Source of the DNA: Burkholderiales bacterium
Lineage (GTDB): Bacteria; Pseudomonadota; Gammaproteobacteria; Burkholderiales; Burkholderiaceae_E
DNA: 11,736 nucleotides
Reading direction: 5' to 3'
Assembly (NCBI GenBank): GCA_020348765.1
Contig: CP070753.1
Location: 2,121,128 to 2,132,863, forward strand
The stretch's first letter is position 1. Each line of letters begins with the position of its first letter. The notes beneath the pieces were generated by a model. The model saw nothing but the letters and a program-made list of their open reading frames with translations. It was not told the origin of the DNA and made no database searches. Below are positions 1 through 6,650 of the stretch, one piece after another. Position numbers and translations under genes: made by a program.

Positions 1-912
1 GCGCCGGACGACGGGCTCGAAATTGTCGGCGGCCAGCGCTGCCAGGTGCGGGGTGGTCACCAGATTGTCGATCCCGAGCAGGGGCGAGTCCGGCGGCAAC
101 GGCTCGGTCTCGTACACGTCGGTAGCCGCGGCGTGAATCACCCCATTGCCCAAGGCCCAGCGCAGGTCATCCTCGACCACGACGCCACCGCGCGCGACGT
201 TGATCAGCACCGCGGTCCGCTTCATCGACTCGAGCGCGGTTCGGTCGATCAACCCGGCCGTCTGCTCGGTCAGCGGGCAGTGCAGCGAGACGATGTCCGA
301 CTCGGCGAGCAGGCGCGCCAGCGGGGCGAACTCGACACCGAGCGCGCGTGCCTCGGCCTCGGCCAGCGGCGTGCGCTTGTTGTACAGGACGCGGCAGTCG
401 AAGCCGCGCAGCAGGCGCGCAAGGCGCCGCCCGATTGCACCGAAGCCGACGATGCCGACGGTCTTGCCCGAGATCATCAGCGGATCGTGCGGCAACGGAA
501 AGCCGCGCCAAAGGCCCTTCTGCAGCTCGGCATGCCCGCGGGCCAGCCCGCGCATCGCGCACACCATCAGGCCGAGCGTGAATTCGGCCACCGGCACCGC
601 GTTGCTGCCGGTCGTGCGAGCCACGCCGATTCCGAGCTCGCGGGCCGTGTCCAGATCGAAGTTGTCGACGCCGACACCCCACTTGTGCAGCAGCTTCAGC
701 CGGCGCGCGGCACGCAGCACGACGCCCGAAACCGCCACCTGGCCCGCGATCGCGAAGTCCGCGTCGGCGATGATCGCCTTCAGGTGTGCATCGCCGCGAT
801 CGGTCGCCGACGACAGCCGGAATCCCGGCGGCAGCAGCGCGGTCAGCCGCTCGATCGTGCTCGACGCGATCGGGTCGAGCACCACGATCTTCCAGGTGGC
901 TTCGGTGGGCAT
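1..912 (-). CDS. D-isomer-specific 2-hydroxyacid dehydrogenase, C-terminus cut by window edge
   Basis: Reads leftward off the window; 304 codons are present and probably only about 10-30 residues are missing. The fold is the two-domain D-2-hydroxyacid dehydrogenase, which reduces 2-keto acids to D-2-hydroxy acids in the cytoplasm. Visible motifs: substrate-loop KWGVGVDNFDLD (residues 77-88), Rossmann motif VGIVGFGAIGRR (about 152-163), and the catalytic triad Arg241 (NVARGG), Glu270 (TEP) and His289 (TPHLA). The second Rossmann strand ends in YNKRTP (177-182) instead of the usual Asp, which suggests NADP(H) preference (inference). The start at 912 gives the family-typical N-terminus. In-frame ATGs at 930 and 942 are alternatives, and none has a strong ribosome site. 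It is divergent from the lactonase-like gene, across the 17-bp repeat array. It could be annotated as phosphoglycerate or glyoxylate/hydroxypyruvate reductase-like; the substrate is unknown. Confidence 0.9.
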   Translation of the reverse strand, partial: MPTEATWKIVVLDPIASSTIERLTALLPPGFRLSSATDRGDAHLKAIIADADFAIAGQVAVSGVVLRAARRLKLLHKWGVGVDNFDLDTARELGIGVARTTGSNAVPVAEFTLGLMVCAMRGLARGHAELQKGLWRGFPLPHDPLMISGKTVGIVGFGAIGRRLARLLRGFDCRVLYNKRTPLAEAEARALGVEFAPLARLLAESDIVSLHCPLTEQTAGLIDRTALESMKRTAVLINVARGGVVVEDDLRWALGNGVIHAAATDVYETEPLPPDSPLLGIDNLVTTPHLAALAADNFEPVVRR

Positions 913-1220
913 GGGTCGTACCGTCGGCATTGGGCCAGGCATGCATCGTACCGCCCCGGATCGTAACGCCCGGCGCGCTCGATGACGTGGGTCAACACGC
1001 CACCCCGCGGTTGGGCCGATCATTGCGGGGTGCCGAGGGATCCGGCGCGCATGACCATTCGGCGCGAACGACGATTCGGCGCGAACGACGATTCGGCGTG
1101 AACGACGATTCGGAGCGAACGACGATTCGGCGTGAACGACGATTCGGAGCGGCTGGCCGGATCCGCAGCACCGGGACGACGAGCGTGACATCGCGAGCGA
1201 ACGATCGGCCCATACGGTCG
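913..1220. other. Divergent intergenic region, 308 bases, no gene
   Basis: This gap separates the minus-strand dehydrogenase from the plus-strand lactonase-like gene, so both promoters should lie here. Its centre (1053-1150) is a 17-bp tandem array described separately. The left flank (about 918-966) has loosely repeated CGTACCG / GTACGA words near the dehydrogenase start. I see no convincing sigma-70 promoter, no RNA gene and no coding signal. The reading frames that cross it are open only because high-GC repeat DNA lacks stops. Confidence 0.6.
1053..1150. repeat. 17-bp tandem repeat array, about 5.8 copies
   Basis: The consensus is GACGATTCGGCGYGAAC. Copies begin at 1053, 1070, 1087, 1104, 1121 and 1138; the last keeps 13 matching bases. 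Unit 1 has C for G at position 4. Elsewhere variation is confined to position 11 (C or A) and position 13 (C or T), and units 3 and 5 are identical. The period is not a multiple of three, so it is not protein-coding repetition. It sits in a divergent promoter gap. Tandem protein-binding sites and slippage-generated filler are both possible; nothing here favours a replication origin. Confidence 0.95.
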
Positions 1221-2105
1221 GTGCGCGTGCTTTCCACCGGCGCGGGCGAACAGCACGGCGAGCACCGCCGCGGCACACGCCTGCCGCAGCTGTGGTGGGT
1301 GTTGACCTCGCGCAGCTGGGTCCGGGTTCCGATCAACGTCTTCGTCATCGAGCACAGGGACGGGCTGGTTCTGTTCGACACGGGTCTGGACCCTGCGATC
1401 GTCTCGGATCCGCGCTACGTCGATAGCGCCGTCGGCCGGTTACTTCTGCGCCGCATTTTCCGGTTGCACATCGACCCTGCGGATGCGCTGGCGAGCAAGC
1501 TCGAAGCGCTGGGGCATGCGCCGAGCGAAGTGACCAAGGTCGTCGTTTCGCATCTGCATTTCGACCACATCGGGGGAATCGCGGCGGTTCCGCAAGCGGA
1601 ATTGCTGGTGAGTCGTCGCGAGTGGCAGCAACTGGAGAGCCGGCATCCCGAACGCGAATGGGTGCTGCGCGAACACATCGAGATCCCCGGGGCCCGCTGG
1701 CGTCCGATCGAGTTTGCAGCGAGCCCCGATCCCTTGCTCGCGCCATTCGGCGGCATTCACGATGTGATGCGCGACGGTTCGATGGTGTTGCTGCCGACTC
1801 CCGGCCACACGCCGGGTTCGATCTCGATGCTGGTGCGCACGGCGGGCCTGCCGCCGCTGCTGCTGGTCGCCGACCTGACCTACGAGGTGGACCTGCTGAT
1901 GCGCGACCAGGTGCCTGGCACCGGCGATGCGGCGCAACTGCGTGCGTCGTTCGCGAAGGTTCGGGCGCTGAGAGAGCAACTGCCCGGGCTGCTGATCCTG
2001 CCGTCGCACGACCCCGGGGCCGCGCAGGCCCTGAGCGCGGCCATGGAGCCGCCGGCCGTGCGGGCGGCAGCGCACCGGTCGCGAGCCGTGTCAACGCCGC
2101 GCTAG
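1221..2105 (+). CDS. Metallo-beta-lactamase-fold hydrolase, N-acyl-homoserine-lactonase (AiiA-like) group
   Basis: Predicted zinc hydrolase of 294 residues. The dinuclear-metal ligands are all visible: SHLHFDH at 110-116 (His111, His113, Asp115, His116), His196 in PTPGHTPG, Asp218 in VADLTYE and His263 in PSHDPG. The D-x-x-Y pattern (Asp218, Tyr221) matches the Asp/Tyr pair of AiiA-type lactonases, in which the Tyr helps bind the lactone. There is no signal peptide, so the protein is cytoplasmic. Opening acyl-homoserine lactones (quorum quenching) is the family's best-known reaction, but other lactones are equally possible beside a sugar-acid cluster. The frame is open far upstream with no ATG. 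GTG at 1221 (VRVLSTG) fits the family N-terminus, and GTG at 1185 is the alternative. It is convergent with the GGT-like gene, 83 bases from the latter's stop. Confidence 0.85.
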   Translation: MRVLSTGAGEQHGEHRRGTRLPQLWWVLTSRSWVRVPINVFVIEHRDGLVLFDTGLDPAIVSDPRYVDSAVGRLLLRRIFRLHIDPADALASKLEALGHAPSEVTKVVVSHLHFDHIGGIAAVPQAELLVSRREWQQLESRHPEREWVLREHIEIPGARWRPIEFAASPDPLLAPFGGIHDVMRDGSMVLLPTPGHTPGSISMLVRTAGLPPLLLVADLTYEVDLLMRDQVPGTGDAAQLRASFAKVRALREQLPGLLILPSHDPGAAQALSAAMEPPAVRAAAHRSRAVSTPR

Positions 2106-2144
2106 CCTGGCTTTCCCCGGAGTCTTCACCCGGCGGTGCCAGGC
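2105..2144. terminator. Possible bidirectional hairpin between convergent genes
   Basis: GCCTGGC at 2105-2111 and GCCAGGC at 2138-2144 form a perfect 7-bp inverted repeat, with CCGG at 2117-2120 and 2130-2133 able to extend the stem after small internal loops. It lies between two convergent stop codons (2105 and 2189), where a shared terminator is expected. No U-tract follows on either strand, so it is not a textbook intrinsic terminator. Confidence 0.3.
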
Positions 2145-2188
2145 CGCGCGCCGAGACGTTGCCGTGGCCGCTCGAGCGCGTCCTGGCC

Positions 2189-3856
2189 TCAGGCAATCGA
2201 GAAGCCGATCCCCGCGCGGGCCAGGCCGCCGGCGATGCCCACCGGCGTCCCGTCGGCGCGCCAGCACGCGGCGCCGAGCAGCGAGCCGTCCGAATCGAAT
2301 CCGATCGCATTCATTCCGCCCGCGATCCGGGGCACGCGCTGGATCCGGTGCCCCTTCGCGGCCAGCACCTCGGCGACCGTTGCCGGGATCGCCGGCTCGA
2401 TCTCGAGCACGCCGCCCTCGGTCCACACCCGGGGCGCCTCGACGGCCTCCTGCAGGCTCATCCCGTGATCGATCAGGTTCACGATCGCCTGCAGTGCCGA
2501 CGGGAAGATGCGCAGCCCGCCGGGCAGGCCCAGGGCATAGCGCAGCCGGCCCTGGCGCAGCACCATCATCGGCGCCATCGACGTGAACACGCGCTTGCCC
2601 GGCGCGATCGACAGCGCATGCCCAGGGTGCGGATCGAAGTTGAACATGTAGTTGTTGGCCAGCATGCCCGTGCCCGCGATCTGCACGCAGGCGCCGAACA
2701 GGCCGTTGATGGTCTGGGTGCTCGCGACCACGTTGCCCTCGGCATCGGCGACCGTGACATGCGTGGTGTCGCCCGACTCGGGCCCCGGCAGACCCGGACG
2801 CCAGGACCGGGCCCGGTTCGGATCGATCAGGGCCCGGCGCGTCTCGGCGTACTGCTTCGAAATCAGGGTCTCGATCGGGACCTGGACGAATTCGGGGTCC
2901 GCGGTGGCAACCGCCCGATCGGCGAACGCGATCTTCAGCGCCTCGGCCAGCAGGTGGATCGACTCGGCCGAGCCGAAGCCCAGCGCGCCGAGCTCGAATC
3001 CCTCGAGCACATTGAGCATCTGTGCGATGTGCACGCCCGACGAGGACGGAGGCGGCGGGCCGACGATCTCGTAGCCCCTGTAGCTGCCGCGCACGGCCTC
3101 GCGCACACGGATCGTGTATCCGGCCAGGTCCGATTTCGAGACGATGCCGCCGCGAGCCGCGAGGTCGTCCGCGAGCGCCGCGCCGAGCGAGCCGCCGTAC
3201 AGCGCCTCGGGCCCCTCGATCGCGACGGTCTCGAGCGCAGCCGCGTAGTCGCCCCGAACGAGCCGGTGGCCGGCCTCAATCGGCCTGCCGCCCGGCAACA
3301 GCATTGCAGCCAGGCCCGCATCCCGGGCGAGATCGGTGGCGTTGTCGGTGACGCAGGTCGAGAGGTAGGGCGTGACCGCGAACCCGTGGCGTGCGTATCG
3401 GATCGCTGGTGCGACGACGTCGGCCAACGGAAACGTGCCGAACTCCGCAAGCAGATGGCACCAGGCGCGCAGCGCTCCCGGCACGGCGACCGCGAGCGGT
3501 CCCACCAGATTAGCCTGGCCGCGCGTGTCCCGGTAGGTTGCGATGTCGCTCGACAGGGCCTCGTACATGTCGGGGCGCGCGGCCGCCGGTGCCGTGCTCA
3601 GGCCGTCGACGACCAGGTGCCGGCCGTCCGCGGTGCGCAGATGGGCGAGCCCGCCGCCCAGCACGCCGACCATCATCGGCTCGACCACCGTCAGCGCGAA
3701 CAGCGCCGCGATTGCCGCATCGACCGCATTGCCGCCCTCGAGCAACATCTGTGCGCCGGCGGCCGATGCGAGCGGGTGATTGGTGACGACCATGCCGCGG
3801 GAGCCGGTTGCGGGCTGCTTCTCGCATCGAAACGGCGCGGCGCGCGTCACGGTCAC
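2189..3856 (-). CDS. Gamma-glutamyltranspeptidase-family Ntn hydrolase (GGT-like), cytoplasmic
   Basis: About 555 residues from a GTG at 3856. Family members are made as one chain that cuts itself before a Thr, which becomes the nucleophile of the small subunit. That Thr is residue 364 in SGDTTHVT, giving a large subunit of about 363 and a small one of about 192 residues. Other family blocks: RGMVVTNHPLASAAG near the N-terminus, GGNAVDAA, PPPPSSSGVH, and NGLFG after the nucleophile. There is no signal peptide, unlike classic periplasmic GGT. Family residues that hold the glutamyl group look replaced: DGLSTAP stands where GGTs have D-x-R-E-x-AP, and MFNF where they have MDDF. The substrate is therefore probably not glutathione. 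The start is uncertain: the frame stays open upstream through the 12-bp repeat array to a TTG at 4093. GntR lies upstream on the same strand, so co-transcription is possible. Confidence 0.85.
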   Translation of the reverse strand: MTVTRAAPFRCEKQPATGSRGMVVTNHPLASAAGAQMLLEGGNAVDAAIAALFALTVVEPMMVGVLGGGLAHLRTADGRHLVVDGLSTAPAAARPDMYEALSSDIATYRDTRGQANLVGPLAVAVPGALRAWCHLLAEFGTFPLADVVAPAIRYARHGFAVTPYLSTCVTDNATDLARDAGLAAMLLPGGRPIEAGHRLVRGDYAAALETVAIEGPEALYGGSLGAALADDLAARGGIVSKSDLAGYTIRVREAVRGSYRGYEIVGPPPPSSSGVHIAQMLNVLEGFELGALGFGSAESIHLLAEALKIAFADRAVATADPEFVQVPIETLISKQYAETRRALIDPNRARSWRPGLPGPESGDTTHVTVADAEGNVVASTQTINGLFGACVQIAGTGMLANNYMFNFDPHPGHALSIAPGKRVFTSMAPMMVLRQGRLRYALGLPGGLRIFPSALQAIVNLIDHGMSLQEAVEAPRVWTEGGVLEIEPAIPATVAEVLAAKGHRIQRVPRIAGGMNAIGFDSDGSLLGAACWRADGTPVGIAGGLARAGIGFSIA

Positions 3857-4058
3857 TGGCGAGCACCCAGCGGGTCGGCGCCCGCTCCGGAATCTACGCG
3901 CCGGGGCGGCAACATCCGCGGCAACATCCGCGGCAAGCTGCGCGGCAACATCCGCGGCAACATCCGCGGCAAGATTCGCGGCAACATCCGCGGCAAGCTG
4001 CGCGGCAAGCTGCGCGGCAAGATTCGCGGCAAGCTGCGCGGCGACGCCATCGGTTGCA
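3857..4058. other. Gap between gntR and the GGT-like gene, mostly tandem repeat
   Basis: Of these 202 bases, 132 (3908-4039) are an 11-copy 12-bp array. All six frames through the array are open because the units contain no stop codon, so open frames here do not indicate genes. The remaining flanks (3857-3907 and 4040-4058) show no clear promoter or terminator. A strong AAGGAGGG lies at 4078-4085 on the minus strand, inside the end of gntR, but no ATG or GTG start follows at usable spacing. Confidence 0.6.
3908..4039. repeat. 12-bp tandem repeat array, 11 exact-length units of three types
   Basis: Starting at 3908, every 12 bases is one of three units: A GGCAACATCCGC, B GGCAAGCTGCGC, C GGCAAGATTCGC. 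The order is A A B A A C A B B C B, with no indels and no other variants. The frame (G2N12) is constant and only bases 6-10 change. Read on the minus strand in the GGT-like gene's frame it would give four-residue Ala-rich units (ADVA, AQLA, ANLA). On the plus strand it would give GNIR, GKLR, GKIR. Both are conservative, so amino-acid conservation alone does not prove translation. The scrambled order of three discrete variants suggests expansion and internal conversion by replication slippage. Confidence 0.97.
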
Positions 4059-4703
4059 CTATCGGTTCCAGTACGAGCCCTCCTTGCGGCCAATGTGCGC
4101 GATCAGTACCTCGCGTGCACGGTCCAGTTCGCCGGCTTCGAGCAGCTCGACCATGCGGCAGTGCTCGACGAAGGACTTCGCCATCTGGTCCGGGTGCGCA
4201 CCGAGCCGGTTGCGCAGCGCGGCCATCTTGGAGGCGATCGTCTGGTAGGCGTCGTTCAGGTAACGGTTGCCGGAATGGTCGAGCAGCGTCTGGTGGAACG
4301 CGGTGTCGAGCTGCAGGTAGCGCCGGTCGTCGCCCGTCTTGCGTGCCTGCGTCATGGCCTCGGTGATCCCGCGCAGCGCCTCGACCAGCGCCGTTCGATG
4401 CCTCTCGAAGGCAGCCTCGAGCGCCGCGGTCTCCAGGCACACGCGCGTGTCGCAGATCTCGCGCAGTGCCTCGGTGCCCATCGTGAACACGTACGTGCCG
4501 CGCTGCGGCTCGGTGTCGACCAGCCCTTCGAGCTCGAGCCGCGCGAACGCTTCGCGCACCGGGGTGCGACTGACATGCAGGCGCTCTGCGATCCGGGCCT
4601 CGGACAGCGCGTCCCCCATCTGAAGCTCGCCGCTGACGATATCGTCCTTCAGCGCCAGGAATACGAGCTCGGTCAGCGACCTGGGCCGTTCGATTCGGTG
4701 CAT
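4059..4703 (-). CDS. GntR-family transcriptional regulator, FCD (FadR-type C-terminal) subfamily
   Basis: 214 residues. The N-terminal winged helix-turn-helix spans about 10-74, with LSEARIAERLHVSRTPVREA (33-52) as the recognition core and RGTYVF as the wing. The all-helical FCD ligand domain spans about 78-210 and carries the expected metal-binding set Asp133, His137, His181, His203; such domains usually bind small carboxylates with a metal. The start at 4703 is well supported by GAGGAG at 4711-4716, seven bases upstream. The gene is divergent from the TRAP operon across 123 bases containing a perfect palindrome, the classic layout for a local, ligand-released repressor that also controls itself. 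Its likely ligand is the TRAP substrate or a catabolite; this is inference. The C-terminus is complete and ends 19 bases before the 12-bp array. Confidence 0.93.
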   Translation of the reverse strand: MHRIERPRSLTELVFLALKDDIVSGELQMGDALSEARIAERLHVSRTPVREAFARLELEGLVDTEPQRGTYVFTMGTEALREICDTRVCLETAALEAAFERHRTALVEALRGITEAMTQARKTGDDRRYLQLDTAFHQTLLDHSGNRYLNDAYQTIASKMAALRNRLGAHPDQMAKSFVEHCRMVELLEAGELDRAREVLIAHIGRKEGSYWNR

Positions 4704-4769
4704 CTCGCAGCTCCTCGCGGATCGTATGCCGACTCCGCGTGCCTGCGCGAGGGGCGGGCACGCACGCTA

Positions 4770-4798
4770 TTGACATACAGTATGCCAGTATGTCAGCT
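4770..4798 (+). promoter_or_regulatory. Putative promoter of the TRAP/catabolic operon
   Basis: TTGACA at 4770-4775 is a perfect sigma-70 -35 hexamer. The -10 is poor: bases 4793-4798 (TCAGCT) sit at 17-base spacing. The -35 box overlaps the left arm of the palindrome, so a bound regulator would block polymerase. It points toward dctQ at 4827. A weak -10 would suit a regulated promoter, but the call rests mostly on the -35 and on position. Confidence 0.4.
4771..4795. promoter_or_regulatory. Candidate GntR operator: perfect inverted repeat with overlapping palindrome
   Basis: TGACATAC (4771-4778) and GTATGTCA (4788-4795) are exact inverted copies nine bases apart. Within it, CATACAGTATG (4774-4784) is a second near-perfect palindrome around one base, so GTATG half-sites occur twice in tandem. 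A further GTATGCC copy is at 4724-4730, next to the gntR ribosome site, repeating 4780-4786. FCD-type GntR proteins bind short palindromes of this kind as dimers. It is the only strong AT-containing dyad in the gap, 67 bases from the gntR start and 31 from dctQ. Confidence 0.7.
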
Positions 4799-4826
4799 TT
4801 AACAGCCACAGGGAAGCGGGGGAGCC

Positions 4827-5345
4827 GTGGAGCGCTTCGAACGGGCGTTCGTGACGCTGAATCGCGGGGTGGTCGGACTGATCCTCGCCGCGGTGTTCGC
4901 GATCGTCTTCGTCAATGTCGTGTTGCGCTACGGCTTCGGCCGCTCGCTGTCCTGGGGCGAGGAGAGCGCCCGGTTCCTGATGGTTGCCGGCGCCTACCTC
5001 GGTGCCGGTCTGGCGCTGCGCGAAGGGCGTCTGGTCGCGATCAACGCTCTGATCGAGCGGCTGCCCGATGCACTGCGGCTCGCGATGCGCTACGCGATCG
5101 CGGCGCTGATGATCGTGTTCATGCTGGCCGTGGTCTGGATCGGCCTGCGCTTCGCCGTCTTCGGCGCCGACAAGCTGACGATGGCCACCGAGATCTCGCG
5201 CGCGATCCCGTATTCCGCGATACCGATCGGCGCGGCGGTGTTCGTCGTACACGGCCTGCTGTTCCTGAGGCGCTTCGTGCACATGGAGTTCGAGGGTGAC
5301 GATGCGGTCGCCGGCGCGGCCCCGGTCGATGAGTCGGGCCGCTGA
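4827..5345 (+). CDS. dctQ: TRAP transporter small membrane subunit (DctQ family)
   Basis: 172 residues with four predicted membrane segments, at about 15-35 (VVGLILAAVFAIVFVNVVL), 48-68, 90-115 and 130-150, matching the usual DctQ size and topology. DctQ pairs with the large DctM subunit to form the inner-membrane part of a secondary transporter driven by an ion gradient and fed by a periplasmic binding protein. Characteristic features are the GRSLSWGEESARFLMVAGAY stretch after the first helix and a cytoplasmic hydrophilic tail. The start is GTG at 4827; the G-rich GGGGGAG lies only two bases before it, so GGGAAG at 4811-4816 may be the actual ribosome site. It is the first gene after the palindromic operator and overlaps dctM by one base. 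Confidence 0.92.
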   Translation: MERFERAFVTLNRGVVGLILAAVFAIVFVNVVLRYGFGRSLSWGEESARFLMVAGAYLGAGLALREGRLVAINALIERLPDALRLAMRYAIAALMIVFMLAVVWIGLRFAVFGADKLTMATEISRAIPYSAIPIGAAVFVVHGLLFLRRFVHMEFEGDDAVAGAAPVDESGR

Positions 5346-6631
5346 TGGGCCAGGTCCTGATCCTGCTGTTCTTCGCTTGCCTGTTCCTTGGCGTGCCGGT
5401 GGCGCTGACCATGGGCATGGCCGGGCTCGGCGCGATCCTGTACGAAGGCACGCTGACGCCATTGATGGCCGCGCAGCGGATGTTCGCCGGCATCGACTCG
5501 TTTCCGCTGATGGCCGTCCCGTTCTTCATCCTGGCCGCCGAGCTGATGACCGCGTTCGGCCTGACCAATGCGCTGCTGCGCTTCTCGAACGACCTGGTCG
5601 GTCACATCCGCGGGGGCCTGGGCCATGTCAACGTGCTGGTCTCGATGTTCTTCGCCGGCATCAGCGGCTCGGCGCTGGCCGATGCCGCCGGGCCCTCGGC
5701 GATCGTGATGCGGATGATGCGCGAGGCCGGCTACGAGAGGAACTATGCGGGCGCGCTCTCGGCGGCGACCGCGACCATCGGGCCGATCGTTCCGCCGTCG
5801 ATCCTGATGGTGGTCTACGCGATCTCCGACAGTCGGGTCACGGTGGCCGGCCTGTTCCTGGCCGGCATCCTGCCGGGCGTTCTGCTCGGCATTGCGCTGG
5901 CAGCGGCCAACCACTGGATCTCGGTGCGACGCGGGTATCGCGGCCGGGAGCATCGCGCGACGGCGGGCGAGCTCACGCGAAGCGGCGCCGCAGCGCTGCC
6001 GGCGCTGCTGATGCCGATCCTGATCCTGGGTGGCATTCTCGGCGGTGTGTTCACGCCGACCGAGGCCGGGGCGGTCGCGAGCGCCTATGCGCTGCTGCTG
6101 GCCGTCGTGATGCGGGTGGCGAGCTGGCGGTCGACCTCGCAGGTCTTCGTGCGGGCCGCGATCGTGACCTCGTCGGTGCTGCTGATCGTTTCGATGGCTT
6201 CGATCTTCGCCTGGCTGCTGGCCTACCTGCAGATCCCGCAGACGCTGGCCGCGGCCATCGGCGGCCTGACCGACGACCCGCTGACGGTGCTGATCCTGCT
6301 CGCGGTGTTCGCGCTGGTCTGCGGGCTGTTCATCGACACGCTGCCGGCGCTGATCATCCTGACACCGGTGCTGGCGCCGATCGCGCACCAGTTCGGGATC
6401 GATCCGCGCCAGTTCGCGATGATGCTGGTGCTGAACCTGGCGATCGGCATGGTCACGCCACCGGTCGGGCCGGTGCTGTTCGTCATCTCGACCGTGGGCC
6501 GGCTTCGCCTCGAAGCCATCTCGCGCGCAGTTCTGCCGCTGCTTGCGGCGGAAGTCGTCGTGCTGCTGCTGGTGATCTTCGTGCCTGCGGTGAGCACGGC
6601 GATTCCGAACTTCTTTGGATATTCCAACTGA
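5345..6631 (+). CDS. dctM: TRAP transporter large permease subunit (DctM family)
   Basis: 428 residues, the normal family length, nearly all hydrophobic with about 12 membrane segments. Family signatures include FLGVPVALTMGMAGL near the N-terminus, the FFAGISGSALADAAGPSAIV block (about 102-121), IGPIVPPSILMVVYA, GVFTPTEAGAVASAYAL and, near the C-terminus, LNLAIGMVTPPVGPVLFV. DctM forms the transport channel and couples solute uptake to sodium or proton flow. Its ATG overlaps the dctQ stop (TGATG), so the two are translationally coupled, as is typical. Gene order here is Q-M-P; many TRAP operons have P first. The substrate cannot be told from this subunit. Confidence 0.95.
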   Translation: MGQVLILLFFACLFLGVPVALTMGMAGLGAILYEGTLTPLMAAQRMFAGIDSFPLMAVPFFILAAELMTAFGLTNALLRFSNDLVGHIRGGLGHVNVLVSMFFAGISGSALADAAGPSAIVMRMMREAGYERNYAGALSAATATIGPIVPPSILMVVYAISDSRVTVAGLFLAGILPGVLLGIALAAANHWISVRRGYRGREHRATAGELTRSGAAALPALLMPILILGGILGGVFTPTEAGAVASAYALLLAVVMRVASWRSTSQVFVRAAIVTSSVLLIVSMASIFAWLLAYLQIPQTLAAAIGGLTDDPLTVLILLAVFALVCGLFIDTLPALIILTPVLAPIAHQFGIDPRQFAMMLVLNLAIGMVTPPVGPVLFVISTVGRLRLEAISRAVLPLLAAEVVVLLLVIFVPAVSTAIPNFFGYSN

Positions 6632-6650
6632 AACACCCCGGGAGGAAGTC

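Noticed and set aside
167..946. Minus-strand frame starting at 946 in the dehydrogenase region
   Set aside because: It is frame-shifted relative to the real gene. The frame from 912 shows the Rossmann motif and the Arg/Glu/His triad, while this one is Arg/Ala-rich noise.
1053..1150. Plasmid-type iterons or replication origin
   Set aside because: The 17-bp period is in the iteron range, but there is no replication initiator gene, no AT-rich melting region and no DnaA box nearby.
3908..4039. CRISPR array
   Set aside because: Units are 12 bp and directly contiguous with no unique spacers, and no cas gene is present.
3853..4050. Small minus-strand peptide of repeated LPRM/LPRS/LPRI units from an ATG at 4050
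   Set aside because: All frames through the 12-bp array are open by default. The strong AAGGAGGG upstream is about 27 bases away, too far, and the product shows no feature beyond the repeat.
1622..4366. Very long plus-strand open frame (914 codons) opposite the lactonase-like and GGT-like genes
   Set aside because: It is antisense to clear, motif-bearing genes, has low-complexity Arg/Ala-rich composition and matches no family. Long antisense frames are expected in high-GC DNA.
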